A stretch of 43,567 nt of DNA, from NCBI GenBank assembly GCA_030374735.1, contig JASCIV010000120.1, positions 1-43,567 on the forward strand. The letters run 5' to 3'. Source of the stretch: Gracilaria caudata (Eukaryota; Rhodophyta; Florideophyceae; Gracilariales; Gracilariaceae). This document shows positions 28,050 through 36,398 of this stretch, piece after piece. Position 1 is the stretch's first letter. Every line of letters begins with the position of its first letter. The notes below the pieces were generated by a model. The model made no database searches and was not told the origin of the DNA. It was given only the letters and a program-made list of their open reading frames with translations. The position numbers were made by a program, and so were the translations under genes.

Positions 28050-29117
28050 ATGGGCAAAGGAGGGTCTTCTGAAGAGGTTCTTGTCCGAAGCAATCTTCTT
28101 TCTACTGAAGATGCGGAGGCTATTGTTCATAGGAAGAGTGGCGCCAAACATCCGCATGCGGATCGCCGAAGCGAGATTTTGAGCAAGCATCCCGAAGTGA
28201 AGCAGCTGTTCGGAACATATCGTGGTACCGCTGTCTACTCTCTCGTGCTTGTTTTGTTTCACATTGGTCTGGCAGTGCTTGTCACCCACAACTTTCCTGT
28301 ATGGGTTAGCGTGTTATTAAGTTATACCGTTGGTGCGGTGGTGGACCATGCATTATGGGTATTGATCCATGATGCCACTCATAACCTTGTCTTCAAGAGC
28401 GTTGCCAAGAATAGACTTGTGTTGCTGTTATGTAACATTCCCCATGTATTTCCGTCAGCCATGATGTTTCGATACTATCATATTCTTCATCACATCGAAC
28501 TCAATCGAGCGCACAAAGATCCCGACGTTCCTTTCGAATGGGAGGCCAAGTTTATTGGAAACTCACCGTTTAGAAAGTCCGTGTGGCTCGCATTTTTCTT
28601 TATTGTGCAAGCCTTACGCACCGCGTTTTACACTTATCGAATTCCGAAAGGGACTGAACTTGCGTGGATGGCGCTTAATTGGGCTCTCAATGTCTCCGTG
28701 CATACCATGCTTGTCGCCTACTATGGATGGGCTCCATTACTGTTTCTTGCATTTGCTTCAATTTCTAGTATTGGGTTGCATCCTTTGGGCGCTCGTTGGA
28801 TTCAGGAACATTATCCTACACAGCCTTTTCAGGCTACCTATTCGTACTACGGAATCGCTAATCGCTTTGCGTTTGCAATTGGTTATCATGTCGAACATCA
28901 CGATTTCCCATCTGTGCCGTGGAATAAGCTTGCTGAATTGAAGGCTACTGCACCAGAATATTATGATACCTTGTTTTCCTATACCAGTTACTCAGAGTTG
29001 CTTAAAGATTTTATCTTTGAAAGAAAATGGAGTTTGGCAAATCGCTTCGAGGTTGAACGTGAGATGTCAGAGCATGCATCCCCGACAGCTGATGCTTTCA
29101 CGAAGAAAGAACGATGA
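28050..29117 (+). CDS. DEGS1: Sphingolipid Delta4-desaturase (dihydroceramide desaturase, DES1-like)
   Basis: This 355-residue enzyme introduces the Delta4 trans double bond into dihydroceramide or sphinganine in the ER membrane, using cytochrome b5 and a di-iron centre. The three histidine boxes are intact: HDATH (107-111), HILHH (144-148) and HVEHH (280-284, followed by DFPSVPWNKL). It has four hydrophobic spans and the family's HPLGARWIQEHY and TYSYYG blocks. The N-terminus begins MGKGG, so N-terminal glycine myristoylation, known for mammalian DES1, is possible. The start is ATG 28050; the frame is open slightly further up but only through non-ATG codons. It faces the oxidoreductase gene head to head. 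Confidence 0.95.
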   Translation: MGKGGSSEEVLVRSNLLSTEDAEAIVHRKSGAKHPHADRRSEILSKHPEVKQLFGTYRGTAVYSLVLVLFHIGLAVLVTHNFPVWVSVLLSYTVGAVVDHALWVLIHDATHNLVFKSVAKNRLVLLLCNIPHVFPSAMMFRYYHILHHIELNRAHKDPDVPFEWEAKFIGNSPFRKSVWLAFFFIVQALRTAFYTYRIPKGTELAWMALNWALNVSVHTMLVAYYGWAPLLFLAFASISSIGLHPLGARWIQEHYPTQPFQATYSYYGIANRFAFAIGYHVEHHDFPSVPWNKLAELKATAPEYYDTLFSYTSYSELLKDFIFERKWSLANRFEVEREMSEHASPTADAFTKKER

Positions 29118-30405
29118 GGATATTTCCTTCTAACCCAAATAGGGTGAAGCTGTGTCTCACTCGAACATGTAGAGATGGCAACCCCTTATAGGTAACTTCA
29201 CAAGTGTGTTCCGCTTTATCCGTAGCTGTCATTCGAGCTGTTCAACTCTTGTTTTTTTTCCGGAACTTCAAGAACACAGCCAGGCAAAGGAAGAACGCAT
29301 TGTCATGGGTCTACAACATTCTCATCTGACTGTCTATGCAAAACGTCGCCTACATTGGCTGAAACCCATATTATCAATAATGTAAACGAACATAATCTGT
29401 ACAACTGCTTCAGTGTCATCTTTCGAGCTTACAACATGTAGCCTATGAGTTCTAAACAACACACAAGCTATCAACCACATTGAGCTTCAATGCCTTATCT
29501 TCTCACGACTTGCGCTAAGAACGAAACCAGAGTAAATGATATTCCTCAGCGGCAGAGGCTCTGCGGCAACGGAACGAACGACTATTTGACCCGTGGACAG
29601 TATGGACCGTTTGCTAGCTTTGTCTGTAGCGATTCAAACAAATAAACTACCATCCAAATGCCGTACACTTGTTGTGCTCGGACTTACACTCACAGATGTT
29701 CTTTAAGAGTGTCAATAATGACTGCGTTTTGTCCGTGAATAAGCTTTGTCATTTTACCAAGGGTAACAAACAAACATTTACCGTTACCGACGGTACTCTT
29801 ACTGTACTTGTGGAACTCGACTGAGAAAAAGCATGAATTCATGTGTCAAACCAAATTCCCCCCCCCACCCCCCGCCCCCCCTTTCCTCTTTGTATACTAA
29901 CCATACTCATTACCTTGCGCATAACGTAAGAGATGCTCAGATTCTAGAATCCTGTACAGATACAGTAGGCTTCATGTCAAAGAACAATCACAGTGGTTAA
30001 ATTACATCATAAGCACAAGTCACATATTTATACATGAAGTCAGCTGAACGAAGGTGATTTACTGCTCTCAAGGTATACATATTCTGTGTCCTCCGTTCTT
30101 ATACTTTCTGCAAGCGAGGCCTTCTGGTACATACAATTAGTGTTTCACTACGAAGATAACAGGAATAGGAACACATCAGCATTGTGCGATAATCAGTTCT
30201 TTCTATTATGTTCGACATGTGTTCAGTAGTTTCTGGCCTCCGTTGGAGATCCGTCTGCGTTCTCATTTCGCTCCGACCACGGAAGAGTGGATCGGAGACA
30301 GGCACACCACGGGAAGGCGAGATGCACGTGCCCTTTCTATTATGAGCTTCATGCCAATTACTTCTCTCGAAACCCCATCAAGAAGGCATGATTTGCGGGC
30401 TGCCA
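29118..30405. other. Convergent intergenic region, desaturase / MUS81
   Basis: 1.3 kb without a gene I can support. It holds a C-rich tract (29858-29881), a TACCAAGGGTA variant at about 29755-29765 and short GTAC words around 29790-29815. Frames near 30099-30419 look like chance. The 3' ends of both neighbours must lie here, but I could not place polyadenylation sites. Confidence 0.6.
29858..29881 (-). repeat. C/G-tract with G-quadruplex potential
   Basis: C9-A-C6-G-C7 on the plus strand, so the minus strand has G7, G6 and G9 runs separated by single bases. That is enough guanine for a quadruplex if the 9-run is split. It lies downstream of MUS81 in the transcribed direction. Confidence 0.6.
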
Positions 30406-33400
30406 TTAAGCGTAGTTAGTATTATAATCCTCGGAACAAAACAAATGGGCGACAGCGCTGCTAATCTTCCGTCCGATTCCGGATCCACGAGAGTTCAGTA
30501 ACGCTTCCTTCTCGTGCATATTCTTCTTCGTTTCATATGCTTGATGGAGGGACTGTGGAGTCCTGTATCCTAGGTTGCTAATGCTTCGAGCCCTCCCAAT
30601 TCCAAGACCTTCCAGGCTCAGTAGTTGCAACATGAATAGCTCTTCCAGAGTGGTCTTTCGCTTAATCCGATCAATTCGATCACTCCATTCTGAGAACTTC
30701 ATTCTTCCTTCTATAATTTTTGACCTGCTCATAGTACCACATTTTCTTTGCAGAATTCTCAATATGGAACCATAAAAATGTGCAGTATCCCTAATATTAC
30801 TCGTTCTCTTCACATACACGTCCGCGCAGACTTCGAGCTCTGCGAGTTTACTATGCATGCGAGGTTGGTTGTAAACTTGCGAATTGGCCTTCATATCTCC
30901 CTCAATGATGAGAAGTGGATTTGAAATATTTGAATGAAGCAAGAGATAGGATTGTCTCGCAATACGTCCGTCAGACATTGAAAGTCCGTAGTCGCTGATA
31001 GTTTTCCTTTCAAAGATGTAGTCCAATACAAATTCAGTGCCATCATTGAATTGAGCAAGAAAGAGAGCGTCACCGCAAGGCAAACGTCTAACGTCACACA
31101 TAATATTGTTCTCTCTAAGCAGTTCAGGAAAGCTTGAGATAATCTGACTTCTGTGCTGTTCAAGTCGCTCCATTGAATCAACTACCAGGATAACTTTGCA
31201 TTCTTCGTTGCAGAGCCTGTTGTTAAAGCTGGGTCCACTCGCGACTACGGGATCTTGACTTCTTTCCAGATCCATTGATTCGAGATCGATGACCTGCTGC
31301 TTTGCGGCAGAAGTCTGGTCGTTACTACGACAAATATTCACTTCGTCTTGCACATGTGGACGGCGCCTTTGCGGATTGTCGATTCTTGGAGTGGTCATTG
31401 AGGAGCTCTGACGAAAGTCAGTTGCATTTCTTACATTTCTTTCGCGACTGCACAGTTCTCCCGTAACAGGCGTTACGGGGGGTGTACTAGATATTCGTTG
31501 AAAGCCCTGGTCGTGGATCGAATTCCTTGAGCCGTTTTCATCGTCATCGCTTTCAATGTATATTGGTTCTTCAGTGCTCGGGATGATTTGCTTCTTTCCT
31601 GAAAATGAACGTGGTGCTCTGTCATCTTCCCCGATAACTGACCTCTTCCCAGATCTTTCAACAAGCGATTCCCTTTTAGCGTCGCTTGACGTATAGTTTC
31701 CATCAATCACAATTACTTCCTCTTGATCGCGAGACTTCTGATGGCTCGAACGTGAAGTGTTTCTCGGAACAAACGGCAGACTTTGGCTTTCATTAACGAG
31801 ATCAATTACTCTAGTTTCTTCCTCGAGGGCACCCGAGTAATCCAAGTCGCTTTTTACATAATTCTCAGGGGTTCGTGGTACTTGAACGTCGTTCGGAATC
31901 TGATTTAGCCCTTCCTCTTCTGAGTCAACGCTGTGAACGTGGTTTACGTCATCGTTGTTGGAAATGTCGTCTCCGTCAATCAGATCAATAATACCATCCT
32001 CTTCAGAAGAAAACGGGTTTGAACGACTTGGATTGCCTCTTGCGCTCGGATTCTGAGCCCTCTTCTCAAATGTTTTCCTTATGCGGTTCACTTCATCACC
32101 CGACGAATCATGATCATCTTTTGGATGACTGCCGCTGCCGCCAAGGGTAGTGAGCACAAGATCCATAGGTTCTGGGGGATTTCTTTCCTCGTTTTCGGCT
32201 TCTTGTACCGCACGCATTGTTTCTCTCAATGCCTTTGTCAGAGCGTTCTCAGTCTTCGGGAGTTTTCCTTGATCGAACATTTCACCTGCGATCATTATCA
32301 GGTCTTGTCTTGACTCCCCTTCTTTTTCTAGTTCTTCAAAAACTCGACATACTCTTTGTAGCGGAGCACCCGCTAGCTTCCTACGACGCGCACTGCCATT
32401 CCTACTAGAAACGAGTGAAGACTTGTCGGCTTGATGAATATCAGACTGGTTGCTTTCGTGGCGTTTGTCATCTTCTCTCAGGGACTTAGTTTCTGAAGGC
32501 TGATTAGCTCGAGCGCCTGGGACCTCGTTTTGCGGAACGGAATTCCTCCGCCTTGCAATGGAGGTCGTTCCGAATTCTTCACCAGCCGCATACTTTCTGG
32601 CTAGCCGTATTCCTCTATCCATATCGGCGTCTCTGAGGCTCCTTGCTGCTTCGGGCCGACCAAAGTTAACAAAACGGGAGAGGTTTTGCGGTTCCCGGAA
32701 ATCGGTCGAGGTTGTAGAAGGTGGGGCGTGCTGTGTTACGTGAGAATGACCCAGTTCTCCGTCGAATTCTTCTTGCAACCGTTTGGCTAATTGAAAGTCA
32801 TCGCACTGTTCTTCGGACATTGTGTCTTCGATAGGAGTGTCTTCGCTTGCGCTGAATGCTTCTCTTGCACTCCTCCCCTTACCTCTTTGAGGTTGTACAT
32901 GGCGAGGGCCACGTTTACTTCCGCCATTGTATCGGGATTTATTCGAAAGTCGCGGGGACGAAGAGACAGGAACAATGCATATTTCGTCGTCATCATTGCC
33001 CCTAACTTCAGATGATTGTGGTACGGACGGCGGCATGGCACTGGTTTCTAATGCACCTTCATCTTCATATTTCAGCTGCCGCCTTTTCCGAAGATCTTCG
33101 TACTGTTCAAAGCAAATTCTAGCAGTTTGAACTCCTTTGTCTGTGAGTTTGAACACGAGAGGTTTCCCGCGCTTCGTCACGAGACCTTTGCTAATTAGCT
33201 GAGGATTCATACCACTCCAACCATCGTACCATGAGTTTTTATCTCCACTACGTACTCCTAGAATCTTCTCGGTGGTGTATCGTTCTGCACGCTTAGCTAA
33301 GTCCTCTTTTTTCAATTCACTAAGGTCTTCATCATCCAAGGCTTTGAGCATGGCTATGAGTAATGAGGCTGTCGCCGTTCCTACACGAGGAACATATTCC

Positions 33401-33933
33401 TTTCTGGCTCTCTTCCGTGGCGTTCCCTCCCGTGATCTTGTTTGGTTTTGAGTCGGTGTTGACACTGACCGAGATTGACAAATAGAATTAGAGTCTTGCT
33501 GTAGGTCCATGAGAGAGGAACTTTGTACTCCAGTTTGATCTCTTCCACGTCCTTGCCCACGTCCTCGTCCTCGTCCTCTTCCTCGTCCTCGTCCTCGTCC
33601 TTGTCCGCGTTCTCGTCCTTCTCTGACAGAGCGATTGTTGGATGTAGAAGGCTGTGCTTCCCTCTGAGCTTGAAGGATATGTTCAGGAATGCCGTCTGGG
33701 AAGGGAGGACACTCGTTGAGATAGGTTTCGATAACTGAGGCAATGTAGTCACCGACGCCATTGATTTCAAGAGCATCTTCCCTTGTTAGAATCACTCGTC
33801 GGCATGATCTAACGTTCTTGATGGCTGTTCGAAGTGCTTTCCTTATCCATTCCCCTGTTGCGTTCTCAAATTCAGTTTGGAGCGCATCCACCACACCTTG
33901 ATTTATGCAAAATCGACTAATTCGGGGCGCCAT
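30406..33933 (-). CDS. MUS81: MUS81 structure-specific endonuclease with a very long disordered insertion
   Basis: This 1,175-residue, single-exon protein is about twice the usual MUS81 length. It is the catalytic half of MUS81-EME1/MMS4, which cuts branched DNA at stalled forks and recombination intermediates in the nucleus. Order: N-terminal helix-hairpin-helix (about 10-72), Arg-Gly repeat (about 107-131), winged helix (about 183-280), a ~600-residue disordered acidic/serine-rich linker, ERCC4 nuclease (about 911-1060), C-terminal HhH (about 1100-1165). Catalytic residues are present: GD (954-955) and ERKTISD (975-981), followed by SDGRIARQ. The linker carries six hydrophobic-acidic SUMO-interacting-like motifs (ICIV 318, IIDLID 648, VIDLV 709, VIVID 740, IYIE 791, VIDL 881) and one ubiquitin-binding-like helix (DFQLAKRLQEEFD, about 379-391). 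The start is ATG 33933. No intron is needed. Confidence 0.95.
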   Translation of the reverse strand: MAPRISRFCINQGVVDALQTEFENATGEWIRKALRTAIKNVRSCRRVILTREDALEINGVGDYIASVIETYLNECPPFPDGIPEHILQAQREAQPSTSNNRSVREGRERGQGRGRGRGRGRGRGRGQGRGRDQTGVQSSSLMDLQQDSNSICQSRSVSTPTQNQTRSREGTPRKRARKEYVPRVGTATASLLIAMLKALDDEDLSELKKEDLAKRAERYTTEKILGVRSGDKNSWYDGWSGMNPQLISKGLVTKRGKPLVFKLTDKGVQTARICFEQYEDLRKRRQLKYEDEGALETSAMPPSVPQSSEVRGNDDDEICIVPVSSSPRLSNKSRYNGGSKRGPRHVQPQRGKGRSAREAFSASEDTPIEDTMSEEQCDDFQLAKRLQEEFDGELGHSHVTQHAPPSTTSTDFREPQNLSRFVNFGRPEAARSLRDADMDRGIRLARKYAAGEEFGTTSIARRRNSVPQNEVPGARANQPSETKSLREDDKRHESNQSDIHQADKSSLVSSRNGSARRRKLAGAPLQRVCRVFEELEKEGESRQDLIMIAGEMFDQGKLPKTENALTKALRETMRAVQEAENEERNPPEPMDLVLTTLGGSGSHPKDDHDSSGDEVNRIRKTFEKRAQNPSARGNPSRSNPFSSEEDGIIDLIDGDDISNNDDVNHVHSVDSEEEGLNQIPNDVQVPRTPENYVKSDLDYSGALEEETRVIDLVNESQSLPFVPRNTSRSSHQKSRDQEEVIVIDGNYTSSDAKRESLVERSGKRSVIGEDDRAPRSFSGKKQIIPSTEEPIYIESDDDENGSRNSIHDQGFQRISSTPPVTPVTGELCSRERNVRNATDFRQSSSMTTPRIDNPQRRRPHVQDEVNICRSNDQTSAAKQQVIDLESMDLERSQDPVVASGPSFNNRLCNEECKVILVVDSMERLEQHRSQIISSFPELLRENNIMCDVRRLPCGDALFLAQFNDGTEFVLDYIFERKTISDYGLSMSDGRIARQSYLLLHSNISNPLLIIEGDMKANSQVYNQPRMHSKLAELEVCADVYVKRTSNIRDTAHFYGSILRILQRKCGTMSRSKIIEGRMKFSEWSDRIDRIKRKTTLEELFMLQLLSLEGLGIGRARSISNLGYRTPQSLHQAYETKKNMHEKEALLNSRGSGIGRKISSAVAHLFCSEDYNTNYA
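33543..33620 (-). repeat. Hexanucleotide repeat encoding the MUS81 Arg-Gly run
   Basis: Imperfect tandem copies of CCTCGT (plus strand) encode alternating Arg and Gly with occasional Gln at MUS81 residues 107-131. Such in-frame hexamers expand and contract by slippage without shifting the frame. Confidence 0.8.
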
Positions 33934-34092
33934 GATATGGTTGTGAGACTACCAAAAAAAACAACCCGTTCAAAGATAGTTCAAGTTCCACTGGCGCCCT
34001 TCGTCAAATATGAACTCCTTGGATGAGTCAACTAACATCTCTTTCAAAGTCTATCCTTTTTAGATACGCAGTGCTTCTCTGGGAGACATAAC

Positions 34093-34103
34093 TACGAAGG
34101 TAC
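34093..34103 (+). promoter_or_regulatory. TACGAAGGTAC element upstream of MUS81
   Basis: An exact 11-base match to the cores at 9284-9294 and 18555-18565. It lies 160 bp upstream of the MUS81 ATG. Confidence 0.35.
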
Positions 34104-34263
34104 AGTAGATATTTAGAGCATCTCCACCGGCACGGACCAAAGGAGCAAAGAAGCAAACTCACTTTCACACTGACGGGTGCGTTGTTGCCATATATTGGCA
34201 TCGACTTCAGACTCTGCCTCAAATTCGCCGCCCTTCAGAGCTGGCTGCAATCATCTTGGAAAA

Positions 34264-34275
34264 TTTGGCGGGAAT
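34264..34275 (+). promoter_or_regulatory. E2F-like site upstream of MUS81
   Basis: The sequence TTTGGCGGGAAT is a near-perfect match to the classic E2F/DP site. It lies about 330 bp upstream of the MUS81 start codon. An S-phase gene is a sensible E2F target; use of the site is inferred. Confidence 0.45.
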
Positions 34276-35049
34276 CATTGTCTATTTCTTTAAAAAAAAA
34301 AAGCTCTGTCCAATTCAGGAGGCGACTGTATTCTGGCAACGGAAATGAACACGAACGACTCGACCGTTCCGTTGTTCGTTCCTCGACAAGGGCAAAAGCT
34401 TCCGCGGATGCGCCTGGGGTAACAGAAGAAGATGATGTCAATACAGAAGTTGGCCAAGAAGGATAGAAACACAAATCTGCAAGCCTTTAACAAGAGGCCA
34501 GAGAGACGTGTGTTTAGATATTTGGGGTGTGGCTTAAATCAATTCTTTTCGCTCAAAGTTTCCTGAGTGAACTCGTTTTTACAAGATGTTCTGTATGTGT
34601 TTGAGAACTTGTCCACGAAGGCACGGCTGACGTAATTCCACGTCCTGCATGGCGATCTTCCTTCTTCCCTCATCGTCTTCTGTAACTTTCATTGTAGTTT
34701 CCTATTCTAAAACTGAAGAAGACCAACTCCAGTGGGTAACCCTCTTTCTGTGAAACGATGGGAATTTTCGGACGGACCCATTCTTGGTGTCAGTAATTCT
34801 TCTTAGGGTTTCTACTCCTAGCTAAGCGTCCCCACGCTGGTGCCTCGACTCAGAGAGAAACATGACGATGCTGTAACCAATATGTGGAGTTTTATCTGAC
34901 CGACCTGAAGCAGACTGGAATTGAGGACTATTGTATATCTGTGTATTTACATGATCGTATGCCATAAGAGATATGGGGATGAGAATGAGCGAAATTATAT
35001 CAGTTGGTAGGACAAATCCTTCGTTAGTCCAGGAAAATTTACTTTTTTC

Positions 35050-36042
35050 TCACTGTGGATTGAGATTTCGAAAGTTATCCAATGTCTTGATAGCGCGCGG
35101 AGGCCACTTCCGCTCCTCGCTCAAGAAAGACTTACTTTCAAACAGCCTTGGTCGATCTACGGCGCTCCACTCGGTCTCAGCCGCGGCAATATCCCCTCGA
35201 TCATAGTAAACAAGCGCCAAGGCGGCGTGCACATCACTCACATCCGGAAACTTAGCCGCAACACGTTTGAGAATTGACAGTGCTTCAAAACTCTTGTTCC
35301 TCTGGAACAAAACCAATGCATACCGAATCCAAAATGGCTGTACATCGTTTGATTTCAACGCCTTCTGATAATCACGGATCGCATTATCCCACTTGCCCAA
35401 CACTTCATAAACACTGGCACGATTCGACAACACGGTCTGATCGTCCCCACGAAGGCGATAGGCGTCATTCAAATCTCCTAAAGCGTCTTCAGTGCGCCCG
35501 AGAGCCAAACGCGTCGCCCCGCGATTCACGTAAAGAACCCAGGCATCACCGTCCGATGGTGCCAGCTTCAAAGCTTCGTCATAATCGCGTTCCGCCTCCG
35601 AATACCTTCCTCCTGCAACCAACACGTTCGCGCGATTAGAATAAGCCGGCGCGAAAGTAGGTGCCTCCCTAACAAGTCTGTTATACATGCCCAGCGCCCC
35701 TTCCAAATCGCCCGCTGCGGCAGCCCGTCTGGCCGACGAAAACAACTGCGCACTCTCTCCAGTCACACGAGTATTTCGCCTTGACAATTCGCGCAACTCC
35801 CGTTCAGTACGCTCCTGTTTAGGTTCCGCCACAACCCCCTCCTGCGCGCGCACTTGTGCAACAAGCGGAGAAACATTCAATGCCAGCGCCAGCGCCGCCA
35901 CCGCGACAGAGCGCCCCAGCCGAAGCGAGCATCGCGCCACGTACGCAACAGGCAGCACAGGCGTCAATGCGTGGCACGGGCGCCTGCTCGCCAGCGCGAT
36001 CGGCACGCAGAACGCCGCCTTCGTCCAACGACAACAAGTCAT
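35050..36042 (-). CDS. TPR protein, probably thylakoid-lumen targeted
   Basis: 330 residues. The N-terminus is a plausible bipartite plastid signal: an Arg/Ala/Pro-rich, acid-free stretch (1-45), then a hydrophobic core (RSVAVAALALALNVSPLVAQ) ending in an A-x-A-like site near VRAQ (about 67), as in lumen proteins. Residues about 95-290 are five to six tetratricopeptide units (for example GDLEGALGMYNRLVREAPTFAPAYSNRANVLVAGGRYSEAERDYDEAL), which bind partner proteins. The C-terminus ends EERKWPPRAIKTLDNFRNL; a KWPP...AL..F ending recalls the plant 'chloroplast lumen common' TPR family. No catalytic role is expected. It diverges from the GT14 gene across a 356-bp shared upstream region. The start is ATG 36042. 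Confidence 0.85.
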   Translation of the reverse strand: MTCCRWTKAAFCVPIALASRRPCHALTPVLPVAYVARCSLRLGRSVAVAALALALNVSPLVAQVRAQEGVVAEPKQERTERELRELSRRNTRVTGESAQLFSSARRAAAAGDLEGALGMYNRLVREAPTFAPAYSNRANVLVAGGRYSEAERDYDEALKLAPSDGDAWVLYVNRGATRLALGRTEDALGDLNDAYRLRGDDQTVLSNRASVYEVLGKWDNAIRDYQKALKSNDVQPFWIRYALVLFQRNKSFEALSILKRVAAKFPDVSDVHAALALVYYDRGDIAAAETEWSAVDRPRLFESKSFLSEERKWPPRAIKTLDNFRNLNPQ

Positions 36043-36398
36043 TGCCGTTGACGAGGCCTAGATAACAGACAGGTCTAAGCAAACTTTGCGTGGACGAAAG
36101 CAGTGGGCGCAGTCGACAGTGGCAGGCCGTTGCATGCGTTGGCTGGAAAACGGCACGATCTGCGGCGGACGAGCATCAACACGTGGCCCGGGCGCCTCCT
36201 GACAGCCAGCGCGTCACGCGCGGTGCACCGACTGCTACCACCTCGCAATGCCCTCGCCGTGGCGCCGCTGTTATATACGAGGGTACATAGTACGTGCTAC
36301 GTACGTTTGCTCGCTGCGCCACCTTGGGAGGAATCCCATCATCACAGTCACCTAGAGGTGGTTTGCGTTCTTCGCGCTTCATCAACCCACTGTTCGCC
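36043..36398. promoter_or_regulatory. Divergent promoter, TPR gene / GT14 gene
   Basis: A 356-bp head-to-head intergenic region, GC-rich on the TPR side. It contains TACGAGGGTAC at 36276-36286 (about 113-123 bp before the GT14 ATG), followed by alternating GTAC/TACG words (36285-36305) that form small palindromes such as GTACGTGCTACGTAC. Confidence 0.5.

Larger units (their letters stand above)
33934..35049. other. Intergenic region upstream of MUS81
   Basis: 1.1 kb between MUS81 (minus) and the stop of the TPR gene (minus). It holds TACGAAGGTAC at 34093-34103 and an E2F-like site at 34264-34275. A frame at 34182-34466 (plus) has no ATG start and no similarity I can see, so I did not call it. 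The right part is featureless. Confidence 0.55.

Noticed and set aside
27694..28182. 162-codon plus-strand frame spanning the divergent promoter and desaturase start
   Set aside because: It overlaps the desaturase N-terminus out of frame and the oxidoreductase leader. The desaturase frame is clearly the real one.
33381..33776. 131-codon minus-strand frame rich in Asp/Glu inside MUS81
   Set aside because: It is a frame-shifted shadow of the hexamer repeat encoding the Arg-Gly run of MUS81.
34182..34466. 94-codon plus-strand frame upstream of MUS81
   Set aside because: It opens with TTG rather than ATG, shows no similarity, and covers the E2F-like site.
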